A stretch of 64,000 nucleotides of DNA from Aestuariimicrobium ganziense (GTDB lineage Bacteria > Actinomycetota > Actinomycetes > Propionibacteriales > Propionibacteriaceae). Positions 44,413 through 55,525 of the stretch are shown in pieces; the first letter of the stretch is position 1, and each line of letters opens with the position of its first letter. The stretch is taken from the NCBI RefSeq assembly GCF_015352975.1, contig NZ_JACYIZ010000008.1, positions 54,420-118,419 on the forward strand. The letters run 5' to 3'. The position numbers and the translations under genes are program-made. Below the pieces are notes generated by a model, which was not told the DNA's origin, ran no database searches, and saw nothing but the letters and a program-made list of their open reading frames with translations.

Positions 44413-46509
44413 TCACTTGTGTCGTCGGCCGGCGTTCTCGAGCACCAGCGTCTCCTGCAGGTCGGTCATCGGCGATCCGTCCTCGCGGCGCGACTTCTCG
44501 GTCCACGTGGTGTCGACCAGGTGCCAGGCGACGGTGTCGTCGTCGAAGGCTCGCGCGAACAGGGCCTCGACCTGGGCGACGTGCTGGGGGTTGGTGAGGC
44601 TGACCAGGGTCTCGACGCGACGGTCGAGGTTTCTGTGCATCAGGTCGGCCGAACCGATGCCCACCAAAGGCTGGCCGGCATTGGCGAACCAGAAGATCCG
44701 GGAGTGCTCGAGGAAGCGACCCAGGATGCTGCGCACCCGGATGTTGTCGCTGAGCCCCGGCACCCCGGGCTTGATCGTGCAGATGCCACGCACCCACAGG
44801 TCGACCTCGACCCCGGCCATCGACGCCCGGTACAGGGCGTCCGAGACCTGCTCGTCGACCAGTGAGTTCACCTTGATCCGCACGCCCGCGGGCAGGCCCG
44901 CGCGGTGGTTGTCGATCTCGTTCTCGATCCGCTCGATCAGACCCGAACGGATGCCGTGCGGGGCGACCAGCAACCGGCGGTAGTGGGTCTCGTGGGTCAT
45001 CCCCGACAGGTGGTTGAACAGCCTGGCCACGTCGTCGGTGATGATCGGGTTCGAGGTGAGCAGCCCCATGTCCTCGTACTGGCGGGCGGTCTTGGGGTTG
45101 TAGTTGCCGGTGCCGACGTGGGCGTAGCGGCGCAACTGGTCGTTCTCGTCCCTGACCACCAGCGACAGCTTGCAGTGGGTCTTGAGCCCGAGCATGCCGT
45201 AGACCACGTGCACGCCGTACTGCTCGAGCTTGCGCGCCCAGGCGATGTTGTTCTGCTCGTCGAAGCGGGCCTTGATCTCGACCACCGCGAGCACCTGCTT
45301 GCCGGCCAGCGCGGCCTCGATCAGCGCGTCGACGATCGGGGAGTCGCCGCTGGTGCGGTACAGCGTCTGCTTGATCGCCAGCACCTGTGGGTCGGCCGCG
45401 GCCTGCTCGATGAAGCGCTGCACCGAGGTGGCGAACGAGTCGTAGGGGTGCTGCAGCAGCACGTCGCGGTGCTTGAGGGCGGCGAACATGTCGGCGGGAC
45501 GAGCGGTCTCGACCTCGGCCAGGTGGGGGTGGGTCACCGGCAGGAAGTTGGTGTACTTCAGGTCGTCCCGGTCGACCGCGGCCAGCGAGAACAGCCCGGT
45601 CAGGTCGAGCGGTGCCGGCACCCGGAAGACCTCGTTCTCGTTGACGTCGAGTTCGTTCATCAGCCGGTCGAGCATCCGGGCCGAGATGTCGTCGTCCACC
45701 TCGAGGCGCACCGGCGGACGACCCACCTTGCGGCGCAGCAACTCCCGTTCGAGGGCGAACAGCAGGTTCTCGGCGTCGTCCTCCTCGACCTCGAGGTCTT
45801 CGTTGCGGGTGACCCGGAAGGTGGTCGACTCGACCACCTCCATGCCCGAGAAGATCTGTTCGAGGTGGCGCCGGATCACCTCCTCCAGCGGCAGGAAGCG
45901 CCCCTCGCCGAGCGAGACGAAGCGGCTGAGGATGGTGGGCACCTTGACCCGGGCGAACTGGCGGGCACCGGTGGCGGGGTTGCGCAGCGCGACGGCCAGG
46001 TTGAGCGACAGGCCCGAGATGAACGGGAACGGGTGCGACGGATCGACCGCCAGCGGAGTCAGCACCGGGAAGATCCGCTCGCTGAACAGCGTGCGCATCC
46101 GGTCCTTCTCGGCGCCGGTCAGTTCCTCCCAGGTCAGCACGACGATGCCGTGCTCGGCCAGGGCCGGACGCACGTGCTCCTGGAAGGTGGCCGACTGCTC
46201 GGCGACGATCTGCTGGGCCTCGGACAGGATCGACTCGTGCACCTCGCGGGGCAGTTGACCGGTGGCTGCCGGCACGGCCACGCCGGCGTCGATGCGGCGC
46301 TTCAGGCCGGCGACGCGCACCATGAAGAACTCGTCGAGGTTGTTGGAGAAGATCGCCAGGAACTTGGCCCGCTCGAGCAGCGGGATGCGCAGGTCGTCCT
46401 GAGCGAGGTTGAGCACCCGGCGGTTGAACGCCAGCCACGACAGCTCACGGTCGGAGTAGCGGTCGGGCGGCAGCTCGACCGGCTCGTCGGTGGGTAGATC
46501 AGTGTTCAT
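44413..46509 (-). CDS. ppk: polyphosphate kinase 1
   Basis: A 698-residue enzyme that polymerises the gamma-phosphate of ATP into polyphosphate. Visible features are the N-domain ([13 protein letters not shown]), the head domain, and the phosphorylated histidine in [19 protein letters not shown] (about residue 460), with the second catalytic His in the C-terminal domain. ATG at 46509 lies inside the end of mshD (11-base overlap). It is grouped with the pst operon and mutT1, which suggests a phosphate-storage cluster. Confidence 0.96.
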   Translation of the reverse strand: MNTDLPTDEPVELPPDRYSDRELSWLAFNRRVLNLAQDDLRIPLLERAKFLAIFSNNLDEFFMVRVAGLKRRIDAGVAVPAATGQLPREVHESILSEAQQIVAEQSATFQEHVRPALAEHGIVVLTWEELTGAEKDRMRTLFSERIFPVLTPLAVDPSHPFPFISGLSLNLAVALRNPATGARQFARVKVPTILSRFVSLGEGRFLPLEEVIRRHLEQIFSGMEVVESTTFRVTRNEDLEVEEDDAENLLFALERELLRRKVGRPPVRLEVDDDISARMLDRLMNELDVNENEVFRVPAPLDLTGLFSLAAVDRDDLKYTNFLPVTHPHLAEVETARPADMFAALKHRDVLLQHPYDSFATSVQRFIEQAAADPQVLAIKQTLYRTSGDSPIVDALIEAALAGKQVLAVVEIKARFDEQNNIAWARKLEQYGVHVVYGMLGLKTHCKLSLVVRDENDQLRRYAHVGTGNYNPKTARQYEDMGLLTSNPIITDDVARLFNHLSGMTHETHYRRLLVAPHGIRSGLIERIENEIDNHRAGLPAGVRIKVNSLVDEQVSDALYRASMAGVEVDLWVRGICTIKPGVPGLSDNIRVRSILGRFLEHSRIFWFANAGQPLVGIGSADLMHRNLDRRVETLVSLTNPQHVAQVEALFARAFDDDTVAWHLVDTTWTEKSRREDGSPMTDLQETLVLENAGRRHK

Positions 46510-47446
46510 CGAGATCCTCGCTGGAAGCGGTCGGGCTCGCGGCCCAGGAGGTGTCACGCAGCTCCACCTCAAAGCTAGCGGACTCGTACATGGTCACCAC
46601 CCTGGTGTTCGCGGCCTCGACGAACAGGTGAATCGAGCGGGCCCCGCGCCGAGCCATGTGGGCCAGGCCGGCGGCCAGCAGCGCCCGACCCAGGCCGCGT
46701 CCGTCGTGCTCGGGAGCGACGCCGATCACGTAGACCTCACCGTCGTCGCCGACGGTCTTGGTCCAGTGGAAGGCGAGCAGGTCCCCAGTGTCGCCCCCAG
46801 CGTCGCCCCCAGTGTCGTCCCCCGTGTCGTCCTGGCGCACCAGCAACAGGTCGTCGGCGCTGAACCAGTCCTCGGCCATCGCCACCCGAAAGTCGTCGGC
46901 GGTCATCGCCCCTTGCTCGGGGTGGTCGGCGAAGGCAGCGGCATTCACCCTGACCAGGTCGTCCAGGTCGGGGTCGGTGAAGCCGGTCAGTGAGGTTCCG
47001 GTCGGCAGCAGGGACGAGATCTCGTCGGCCGACAGCGGTGCCCGGCTGAGGTCGCGGCGCATCTTGAGCAGTTGGCGCACCGGCTCCAGACCCAACCGGG
47101 CGGCCAAGGCCTGTGCCCCCGGCAGGGTGCCGAACGACCACCAGGTGGCCGGGTCTGCAGCCAGCACCTGCTCGGCCAGTCGTCGTCCCAGACCCTGGCG
47201 ACGGACGGTCGGGTCGACCACCACCTGCACCGAGCGGTCGGCCGGGTCGAGCAGGGCCACCCCCAGCAGGGCCCCGCTTCGCTCGACCCACCAGAACCTG
47301 CCCTCGCGGTCGCCGCGCAGCATGCGCAGGCCGAGGTCGTTGACCGGACGCACCCCGTCGGCGCGGGTGACAGCCTCGAGCCAGTCCTCGATCTGCTCGC
47401 GCCAAGGGCTCGGCAGCGTGGTGCCGGAAGTGATCGGTGCGTCCAT
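46499..47446 (-). CDS. mshD: mycothiol synthase MshD
   Basis: A 315-residue enzyme with two GNAT domains that acetylates Cys-GlcN-Ins, the last step of mycothiol synthesis. Acetyl-CoA binding loops are [15 protein letters not shown] (about 85-100) and [19 protein letters not shown] (about 250-268). Between the domains is a low-complexity acidic run ([13 protein letters not shown]) from a 12-base DNA repeat. It overlaps ppk. In mycobacteria mshD sits next to glnR; here the accessory island begins just upstream of its start. Confidence 0.94.
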   Translation of the reverse strand: MDAPITSGTTLPSPWREQIEDWLEAVTRADGVRPVNDLGLRMLRGDREGRFWWVERSGALLGVALLDPADRSVQVVVDPTVRRQGLGRRLAEQVLAADPATWWSFGTLPGAQALAARLGLEPVRQLLKMRRDLSRAPLSADEISSLLPTGTSLTGFTDPDLDDLVRVNAAAFADHPEQGAMTADDFRVAMAEDWFSADDLLLVRQDDTGDDTGGDAGGDTGDLLAFHWTKTVGDDGEVYVIGVAPEHDGRGLGRALLAAGLAHMARRGARSIHLFVEAANTRVVTMYESASFEVELRDTSWAASPTASSEDLDEH

Positions 47447-47459
47447 GTGGTCAGCCTAG

Positions 47460-48707
47460 TCAGACCGCTCGTGGGGTGGAATCTGGTGGTTCCGCGTTCA
47501 TGTAGGTGAGGAACAGGTCGGCGGGCTTGACCAAGGGCACCTGCCACCAGGTCTTCCTCACCCGGCATTTGTAGGCCTGGTCCACCTTGGCCGTCTCGCC
47601 TGCATGGATGTACGCCTGGGCCGCTGGAGAGGGGGGTGTCGTTCGGCCGGAACAGGTACGTCGCTGCCCCCTTCTTCCCCAGGGCCCGCCAGGAGTCGTC
47701 TGACAGCATGAGCCCTCGCAGGTGCGAGCTGCCGGAGGGGTGAGAGTTTGAGCAGCTCCGATCTCGGGATGCCGCGATCGGCGGCCTCGGCCGGGCTCAT
47801 GGTGAAGTAGCGGTTGTTTCCGGTGACCATCCCGAGGGTCGTCTCGCCCCAAGTGTGGAGTGTCGTGAATCCGTCTGCGGTGAGAGCGTTGTAGGCGACG
47901 AGGGCGTCTCTCGTCAGGAGGGAGGGTGTCCACTTGTCGGCCGGATCGGCCGGGCTCCAGGTGGTTGCTGCAAGAGTCGTCGTCAGGGAGGCCGCATTCC
48001 GCGCCTGATAGATCGACATGTGCTCGGCGTGCCCTTCATTGAATCCGTCGGCCAGCAGAAGGACCACGTCTTCCTGTGCCTCAGCGAACACACGCTCTGT
48101 GAACAGCACGAGGTCGATCCGCTTGAATCGGTCCAGAAGGAACCGGCGTACCTCTGCTGCGTAGTTCACCGACAGCAGCTCAGCAGGGACCACCAGGCCG
48201 AGGCGCCCACCTTTGCGCAACATGAGGGCGGAGTGGACGGTGAACGCGGCCCATGACGAAGCCAGCCCGGACATGTTCACCCCGGCCCGCAACGCTGCCT
48301 CGCGGGATCGCTTCCTGGCCTCGCCGGCGAAGTCTTGGTACCGAATGTAGGGAGGATTCCCGATGACCGCTGAGTAGGTGCCGGTGGGCTCGGTGAGGAA
48401 GAAGTCGGTCACGATGATGTTTGGGTCGCCGCCTGCTTTGAGTACCATGCGCCGCGCCTCATGTGCGGAAGCGGCGTGGATCTCGACCCCATCGACGCGG
48501 TGTAGCGCTGCTGCCACGGGTACGCAGGGCGTCGACCGCTTGTGTGAGGAATGCGGCTTCACCGCATGACGGCTCAAGTACCTGGTCATCAGCGCTGCGG
48601 ATCGCCCAGTCGACCACGAACGAGACCAGCTGGTCAGGTGTGAAGAACGCGCCACGCGCCTTCCGTAGGTCCGCGGTGTCGGGCACGGAGGCCAGGTGGC
48701 TCATCAT
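47460..48707 (-). pseudogene. adenine-specific DNA methylase remnant (Eco57I-like), frameshifted
   Basis: Three reading frames together spell a gamma-type N6-adenine methylase. The first (48707 to about 48510) has GAFFTPDQLVSFVVDWAIR and SAM motif I VLEPSCGEAAFL. The second (about 48520 to 47740) has the catalytic NPPYIRYQDF, LRKGGRLGLVVPAELL and further target-recognition sequence. Two more shifts near 47735 and 47635 lead to LFRPNDTPL, then KCRVRKTWWQVPLVKPADLF, before an early stop at 47460. The C-terminal specificity half is lost. It is presumably a dead type II restriction-modification enzyme; no restriction gene remains. Confidence 0.85.
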
Positions 48708-48997
48708 GGGGCCATCGTGGCGGTTCCCACCGACTTTCGCGGCATCTACCCAGCCCGCGTCTCATGCGGCCGGAGCGGCCGATCCCTCAAGGAAGCCCGG
48801 CCTTTGAGGAGTTTCACATTGGCTGGGCCCTACTCTGCGTCGCGGGTTGCGCGGAGTTGGGTGCGAGTGAGAAGAAATCGTTACCTGTCCGTGATCGCTT
48901 GTTTCGGTGTTGAGGGTTTACGTTTCGTGGACGCGCTGAGCTTGGGATTGGCCCGCAGCGTTGTCGGTTCGGGATCGTTGCGGGGAGAGTGTGTGTG
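48708..48997. other. 290-bp leader region of the RHS gene
   Basis: No gene is seen. A weak hairpin (CCTCAA with TTGAGG, about 48786-48808) may end transcription from one side. The 120 bases before the RHS gene are noticeably lower in GC than the flanking core genes, which fits a promoter region and acquired DNA. No sequence motif allows naming a regulator. Confidence 0.5.
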
Positions 48998-51900
48998 ATG
49001 GGCGTTCTGCGTCGTTGTGTGGCTGTGGTGGTGGCGTTGGCGGTGTGGTGGGCGTTGTTGCCGACCAAGGCTGCTGTGGCTGATCCGGCCCCGGTTGATG
49101 AGCCGTCGAAGAAGGCTGATCTGGTGCGTCCGGATTGGGTGTCGGCGACGGTGACGGCGCGGGCGTCTGGTGCCCGGGTGGAGGTGTTGTCGGAGCGCAC
49201 CGAGTTCGGTAAGACGTGGATCCGGCCTGATGGGGTGGTGGATCAGGAGATCTCTGCTGGGCCGGTGCAGTTCCCCGACCCGACCGCTGAGCACGGGTGG
49301 CGTGCGATTGATACCCGTCTGGTGACGGGTAAGGACGGCAGGCTGCGCCCGAACGCGGTGAAGAACCCCGTGGTACTCGGGTCGGGTGCCACCGCGGCGG
49401 TGGATGTGTCGGGTGCGTTGTCGTTGTCGTTGGACGGGTTGAAGTTGCCCGAACCGCGCGTGGAGGGCTCTCGAGCTGTCTATGTCGATGTCGTGCCGGG
49501 TGTCGACGTGTCGGTGGAGATCCTTCCTGCCGGGTTCGAACTGTTGTGGATCGTGAAGTCGAAGGCCGCGGTTGCGGAGTTGGTGAAGCGTTGGGGCAGG
49601 GCTGGGGTGTTGGAGCTGCCGACCACGATCACCACCGACGCTGCGGTGACGACCTCGATCGAGTCGGGTGCTTTGGTGCTCAAGGGCGCCAAGGGTGCCA
49701 AGGTGGGGTCGTTCGCGGCGCCGGTGATGTGGGACGCTCCGAAGACCGAGGCGGAAAGTCGGGGTGTGATCGAGCCCGTGTCGTTCAAGCCGGGCAACGC
49801 TGTAGCGAAGGGCAAGCAGACCACCCGCAAGGTGGATGTGGTGGCGTCGGTGGCGTGGTTGAACCAGCCCAACCGTGCGTTCCCGGTCATGATCGACCCG
49901 ACGTATGCCTCGGATTATCGGGCGCCGGCGTTGGACACGTTCGTGCAGCAGGGCTACACGACTGACATGTCGGCCGATGGTGAGTTGAAGCTGGGCAACA
50001 ACGGTGCCGGCCAGGTGGCCCGCACGTACATGAACTTTGATGCGACTCTGTTCAAGGGACGCACCATCGTCAATGCATCGTTGTCGATTTTCGCGAAGCA
50101 TTCCTGGTCGTGCACGGCGAAGCCGTGGTCTGCCTACGACGCCGGGTTGGCGTCGACTGCGACCCGGTGGACAGCGCAGCCCACGATCGGGACCAAGCGC
50201 GCCACCTCGACCGAAACCAAGGGAGCGTCCACGTCCTGTCCTGCGGGGCGGGTGTCGGTGTACAACTTGGGCGGGTTGGCGCAGTCATGGTCAACGACGT
50301 CAGCGTCTCAGGTCGGGATGATGTTGCGCGCCGATGATGAGACCGATCCGTATGGATGGAAGCGGTTCTACTCGGCGAACTCGTCGTATCAGCCGTTGTT
50401 GAGTGTCTCCTACAACCGCACCATCGGTACCCCGGTCACTCCGTACGTGTCGGGGCCGTTGTATCGCGAGGTGCAGTGGTCGTCGAAGACCCCGACCGCG
50501 TCCGCGGTGATGCCGAACGATCCCGACGGGAACACCGTCCGGGCAGAGTTCAAGATCTTCACCTCGGCTGGTGCGGGGACTGGTGAGGTGTCGTCGTGCA
50601 ACACCGGTTACGTGGCTGGCGGTACCACGGTGCAGTGTGTGATGCCGGCGGTGGCTGACAACGCGACCTATTGGCTGCGGTACCGGGTCAATGACAGCCA
50701 CAACTTGTCGGCGTGGTCGGCTGCGCGGCAGTTCACTGTCGCTGACAGTGTCCCGAACGTGCCCACGATCGCCTGCCCGGCCCCGTACAGCAACAACTCC
50801 TGGAACGACGCGATGCCGACGGCTGACATCACCTGCACGATGACGCTGACCGGGTCGAACACGTCAGCGCCGTTGTGGGCCAGTTACACCGTCGACGGCA
50901 CCAAGTACGACCTCGCCCCGGCCCAGCCGACAGCGACGGCGTCGCGGGTCTACAACTTCACCATCAAGAAGGACAAGGTGGGGCAGCACACGATCACGGC
51001 GTTCGCGACCTCACCGTTGGCGAAGAACTCGGCCACCACCACCTACAAGTTCGGGTTCGGTCAGTTGCAGTTCAGTCTGCCGGCGCAGAATGCGGTGACG
51101 ACTGACTCGATCGGTGTGTTGGTCGAGGGCCCGGCCAACGCGACTTCGTCGAGTCTGCAGTGGCGGGTTGCTGGTGCCCCGGATACCACGTCGGGGTGGA
51201 CGGCTGCCCCCGCGACAGCGACGTCGAAGCTGACGATCAACACCACCACCGGCAAGGTCAGCGGCCTGTTCAACACAGCAGCTCTGGTGGACCAGGCCGA
51301 CGCTTCGGGCGCGAAGGTGTCCAAGCGGACCGCTTCCAGTATCGAGTTGAAGTTGTGCTTCACCTATCCCGGTGGCACCAAGTGCGACACCCGCACGTTG
51401 GTGAAGGTCCCGCACGCCTACGGCGCGGGTTTCCCCACCACCGAGGCGGGCCCGGCCAACGTCGCGTTGTGGACCGGGGAGGTCCAGGTCAGCGACACCG
51501 ATGCAGAGTTCAACACCCCCGGCGCCGGCCTGTCGGTGTCGCGCACGTTCAGCTCACTGGCCGGACCGGCGGAGCCTCGTAACGCGATCTTTGGTCCGGG
51601 CTGGACCGCGGCCCTGGATGCGGCCGAATCTGACGGGTTGACCGGCTCAGAGGTCTACGACGGCACCCGCGACGACGGCACCCTCGTGGTCGAATCCGCC
51701 GAAGGAGACGTGCTGGTCTTCGCCTCACCGTCAGGCAAGCGCCGCACCACCGCCACTTTCGAGACGGGCACTTGGACGCCGGTCACCGATGACACCAAAG
51801 CCGCCGGCATCACCCTCACCATCGCCACCCCAGCATCGGCATCACCGATCCTGAAGTTCACCGACCAGGATGGTTTCGAAACCACCTTCACCACCACCAC

Positions 51901-54900
51901 GGTGGCGACCAGCACCGGGGATGCCGCGTTCCGCGCCTCCGGTGTCGCCGACAAGGTGACTGGCGAATCGACCTCCTACCAGTACGACACGCAAGGCCGG
52001 GTGACCCACATCGTCGCTCCTCTGCCCGAAGGCATCAGTACCTGCAACACTGCCTCGCCGGGGCCGGGGTGTCGGTTCATCAAGCTTGCCTACAGCAGCA
52101 CCGACTACACGTCCCTCACTCCGGGGATGCCGTGGCGGCTGACCTCGGTGACCGCCTACAACGGTGCCGAGTCCAAGCAGATCGCGGGCTACAGCTACAA
52201 CACCCAAGGCCGTCTGGTGACCGCTACTGACAGCCTGACCGGGCTGTCCACCGGCTACACCTACAACACGGCGGGGAACCTGGCCACGATCACCCCGCCC
52301 GGAGAGAAGCCCTACACCCTCACCTACGCCACGCGGCCCAAGGCCGGTGATGCTGAGGCTCTGGTCAAGGTCACTCGTGCTCAGCCGGACTCGATCGGCG
52401 GCACCGCGCAGCTGCTCGCGATCTACGACCTCGACACCCTCACTGGGGTCACCGGGCTGGACCTGACTCAGTTCAAAGCCACCGAGGACGGCGGCGCCGG
52501 CTACGGCCTGACCCGCTCAGCCAGCCAGGGCTTCGCGACCTTCGGCCCTGATCGGGTTGTTGCCGGGGCAGCACCGGCGGGTGCGGACTGGGAATACGCC
52601 TCGCTGTATCTCACAGACGCTGAGGGCTACACCATCCACACCGCCAACATGGGCGTAGGACAGTGGCAACTCGACGCCACCATCTACGACCAGTACGACA
52701 ACGTGATCAAGTCCTGGGATGCCCGCACCACCGCGGCGATCCGCGCCAACCTGGCCGACCCCGAGACCAACCTCCTCGAGGGCACCGTCGACCAACGCGC
52801 CACCGACACCATCTACTACACCAGCACCGACCCAGCTTGGGAGAAGTTCAACGGCACCCAGATCGTGAAGACGATCAGCCCCATCCGGCGCGCCGTCATC
52901 CCAGGCGGCACCCCCGACGGGGAATCTGTCCGGGTCTTGACCGAAACCCAATACGACAAGGGCAGCCCGGACGAGAACAACCCCGACACCAAACCGTGGC
53001 TGGTCACCAGCACCACCCAAACGGTGATCGCGGGCAACGGCACCCCGATCTACACCCTGTCCACCACGATCAACGGATACGACAAGGTCGACGCCGCAGA
53101 TCCCAAGACCGGGTGGGAGCTGCGTCAACCCACCAAGATCACCACCGACATGAACAACGACAAGCTGGTCGGCACCGGTGACATCACCAGGGTCACCCGC
53201 TACGACGCTCGCGGACGCATCATCGAGCAGCGCCAACCCAAGTCCGCTGAAGCCAGCGACGCTGGAGTCCGTCTCACCACCTACTACACCGGCACCGGTA
53301 CCGGGGGCTGCGTCAACGCCGCCTACGCTGGCCTGGCCTGCACCGTCGGCCCCAAGGCCCAACCCGCAGGGCAGACGCTGCCCGAGTCGAAGACCACTGG
53401 CTACAACTTCGCGATGCAGCCCACCACCGAGGTGGTGACTTCTGGTGCGGTGACATCGACAACCACCACCACCTACGACACCGCATTCCGGGTCACCACC
53501 ACCGACACCATCACTGCCGGGCTGGCCGGTTCCACCGGGCTCCCGCCCACGACCACCACCTACGACACCTCTGGTCGGGTCGCGACCACCTCGAACGCGT
53601 TCGGGACCGTCACCAACACCTACGACCAGTGGGGACGCCAAACCGGGTACAGCATCACCAACGCCGGCCAGACCGATTCCTCGACCACTACCTACGACGC
53701 CCTCGGGCAAGTGGTATCTGTGGTCGACAACAACGGCTCCACAAGCTACGTCTACGACGGAACCGACGCCGCAGGAAACACCGAACGTCGCGGCCTGGTC
53801 ACCGCGGTCACGATCTCCACCGCTGGCAAGTCCTGGACCTCGACCGGTGCCTACGACGCCCAAGGAACCCTCACCCTGGAGAAGTTCCCCGGCGGCATCA
53901 TCAAGCGCACCAACTACGACGTCGCAGGTGAACTGATCGACCTCACCTGGAACGGCCCCGTTGTCCAACCCGACAACACCGTCCTGGCCGACCAGCCCTG
54001 GATCGCGTGGTCCTCGCGCACCGATGCCGCTGGCCGGGTCGTGCACGAATGGATGCCCAACGGCCAGCTCGGCACCACCGGTGACCTTGGCGAGACCGTG
54101 ATCGCGTCCGATCGCAGCTACAGCTACGACCAAGCCGGGCGCCTCACCACGGTCAAGGACCTCACCGGTAACCCCGACCCTGACACCGACGTTCCCTGCA
54201 CCCTGCGCACCTACAGCTTCGACACCAACGGGAACCGCACCAGCCAGGGGACCGCCACCTCCGCCACCAGCACCTGTCCCACTACCGCGACGGCGACCGT
54301 CACCCGCGCCTACGACACGGCTGATCGGCCCACCACAGGAGCCAACGGCACCGGCACATACGTCTACGACCAGCTCGGCCGCCAAACCACCATCCCCGCA
54401 GCAGACTCAGCCAACCCGGGCGCAGGGGCTACATCCCTCGCCTACTACGACAACGACGCCATCGCCTCCATCGCCCAAGACGGAACCACCATCGGATTCA
54501 GCCTCGACTCCCAAACCCGACGCAAGGTCCAAACCAGCAACACCCCAACCGGAACAGCCACGCTGACCAGGCACTACACCGACAGTTCCGACAACCCAAC
54601 CTGGTCAGTCGACACCGCGGCCGGGGCCTCGACCACCACCCGCTACGCCGAACTCATCAGCGGCGACCTTGGGCTCACCATCACCACCACCGGCGCCGGC
54701 TCCACCGCCACACTCGCCGTCTCCGGACCACGCGGCGACGTCACCTCCGAAATCGACCTCCCCGCCAACGCCACCACCCCCACCACCGGAGACCCTGCCA
54801 CCGGGCTCGAGATGTGGAACGACTACACCGAATACGGCACCCCACGCCAACCCACCACAACCACACCCGGCACCACCCAAGGAATCGGCTACGGCTGGCT

Positions 54901-55525
54901 CGGCACCAAACAACGCGCCACCACCACCCTCGGCCTCACCCTCATGGGCGCCCGCCTCTACAACCCTGCAAGCGGTCTCTTCACCAGCCTCGACCCCGAG
55001 TTTCAAGGCGGCGACACCAGCTACGGGTATCCCACGGACCCGGTCAATAGTGCCGATCTGGATGGTCGAAGGTGGTGGTCGAAGAGTCGAGTTTGGAAGG
55101 CTGTTAAGACCTTCTCATCGGCACTGGGGATGGTCCCTGGTTGCACCGTCTGCTACGTCATCTCAGCAAGCGTTGCTGGTGCTTCAGCGATCTACGAACT
55201 CTCGCGAGGCAACCGACGTGCCGCAGCCTCCGAGGCACTCGGGCTACTTCCGGGTGGGGCGAAGGGTATCTCTTGGATGGCTAAGGCGGCGAAAACTAGG
55301 TCGGTAACCAAAGCGGCTAGCAAGATCAGTAAGTGGAATAAGAAAAAGGCGACGCCGAAGCAGAGGAGGCGCGAAAACGCCAGCAAGCAGAAGTACATCC
55401 AGAAAAACACGCGACGTTCAAACGCGCGTCATCAGACAGTCGTGAGGCGGGCCAACCGTGTCGACGCTGTGATGGGTCTGGGTGGGTTGTACAGCAACTA
55501 TCGTGATTACCAGCGCGCGGTCTAG
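48998..55525 (+). CDS. secreted RHS/YD-repeat polymorphic toxin candidate
   Basis: A 2,175-residue protein. A signal peptide (residues 1-28) is followed by a domain rich in aromatic-lined strands, a DNRLRE-type carbohydrate-protein module (about 303-470), and beta-sandwich linker domains (470-810). Next come a DUF6531-like entry domain (about 815-930), YD repeats in two blocks (about 990-1110 and 1395-1860; examples SYNTQGRLV, TYDQWGRQTGY) and the RHS core ending GARLYNPASGLFTSLDPEF...DLDG (about 1985-2024). The final 150 residues have a different, lower-GC, Lys/Arg-rich composition, the usual sign of a swapped toxin tail. I recognise no catalytic motif in the tail. GGGGAGAG precedes ATG 48998. 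The next gene overlaps its end. Confidence 0.9.
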   Translation: MGVLRRCVAVVVALAVWWALLPTKAAVADPAPVDEPSKKADLVRPDWVSATVTARASGARVEVLSERTEFGKTWIRPDGVVDQEISAGPVQFPDPTAEHGWRAIDTRLVTGKDGRLRPNAVKNPVVLGSGATAAVDVSGALSLSLDGLKLPEPRVEGSRAVYVDVVPGVDVSVEILPAGFELLWIVKSKAAVAELVKRWGRAGVLELPTTITTDAAVTTSIESGALVLKGAKGAKVGSFAAPVMWDAPKTEAESRGVIEPVSFKPGNAVAKGKQTTRKVDVVASVAWLNQPNRAFPVMIDPTYASDYRAPALDTFVQQGYTTDMSADGELKLGNNGAGQVARTYMNFDATLFKGRTIVNASLSIFAKHSWSCTAKPWSAYDAGLASTATRWTAQPTIGTKRATSTETKGASTSCPAGRVSVYNLGGLAQSWSTTSASQVGMMLRADDETDPYGWKRFYSANSSYQPLLSVSYNRTIGTPVTPYVSGPLYREVQWSSKTPTASAVMPNDPDGNTVRAEFKIFTSAGAGTGEVSSCNTGYVAGGTTVQCVMPAVADNATYWLRYRVNDSHNLSAWSAARQFTVADSVPNVPTIACPAPYSNNSWNDAMPTADITCTMTLTGSNTSAPLWASYTVDGTKYDLAPAQPTATASRVYNFTIKKDKVGQHTITAFATSPLAKNSATTTYKFGFGQLQFSLPAQNAVTTDSIGVLVEGPANATSSSLQWRVAGAPDTTSGWTAAPATATSKLTINTTTGKVSGLFNTAALVDQADASGAKVSKRTASSIELKLCFTYPGGTKCDTRTLVKVPHAYGAGFPTTEAGPANVALWTGEVQVSDTDAEFNTPGAGLSVSRTFSSLAGPAEPRNAIFGPGWTAALDAAESDGLTGSEVYDGTRDDGTLVVESAEGDVLVFASPSGKRRTTATFETGTWTPVTDDTKAAGITLTIATPASASPILKFTDQDGFETTFTTTTVATSTGDAAFRASGVADKVTGESTSYQYDTQGRVTHIVAPLPEGISTCNTASPGPGCRFIKLAYSSTDYTSLTPGMPWRLTSVTAYNGAESKQIAGYSYNTQGRLVTATDSLTGLSTGYTYNTAGNLATITPPGEKPYTLTYATRPKAGDAEALVKVTRAQPDSIGGTAQLLAIYDLDTLTGVTGLDLTQFKATEDGGAGYGLTRSASQGFATFGPDRVVAGAAPAGADWEYASLYLTDAEGYTIHTANMGVGQWQLDATIYDQYDNVIKSWDARTTAAIRANLADPETNLLEGTVDQRATDTIYYTSTDPAWEKFNGTQIVKTISPIRRAVIPGGTPDGESVRVLTETQYDKGSPDENNPDTKPWLVTSTTQTVIAGNGTPIYTLSTTINGYDKVDAADPKTGWELRQPTKITTDMNNDKLVGTGDITRVTRYDARGRIIEQRQPKSAEASDAGVRLTTYYTGTGTGGCVNAAYAGLACTVGPKAQPAGQTLPESKTTGYNFAMQPTTEVVTSGAVTSTTTTTYDTAFRVTTTDTITAGLAGSTGLPPTTTTYDTSGRVATTSNAFGTVTNTYDQWGRQTGYSITNAGQTDSSTTTYDALGQVVSVVDNNGSTSYVYDGTDAAGNTERRGLVTAVTISTAGKSWTSTGAYDAQGTLTLEKFPGGIIKRTNYDVAGELIDLTWNGPVVQPDNTVLADQPWIAWSSRTDAAGRVVHEWMPNGQLGTTGDLGETVIASDRSYSYDQAGRLTTVKDLTGNPDPDTDVPCTLRTYSFDTNGNRTSQGTATSATSTCPTTATATVTRAYDTADRPTTGANGTGTYVYDQLGRQTTIPAADSANPGAGATSLAYYDNDAIASIAQDGTTIGFSLDSQTRRKVQTSNTPTGTATLTRHYTDSSDNPTWSVDTAAGASTTTRYAELISGDLGLTITTTGAGSTATLAVSGPRGDVTSEIDLPANATTPTTGDPATGLEMWNDYTEYGTPRQPTTTTPGTTQGIGYGWLGTKQRATTTLGLTLMGARLYNPASGLFTSLDPEFQGGDTSYGYPTDPVNSADLDGRRWWSKSRVWKAVKTFSSALGMVPGCTVCYVISASVAGASAIYELSRGNRRAAASEALGLLPGGAKGISWMAKAAKTRSVTKAASKISKWNKKKATPKQRRRENASKQKYIQKNTRRSNARHQTVVRRANRVDAVMGLGGLYSNYRDYQRAV

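Noticed and set aside
52517..54385. Long open frame of about 620 codons antisense to the RHS gene
   Set aside because: It is a Gly/Val-rich mirror of the YD-repeat coding sequence, has no domain or ribosome-binding site, and high GC makes such frames common.
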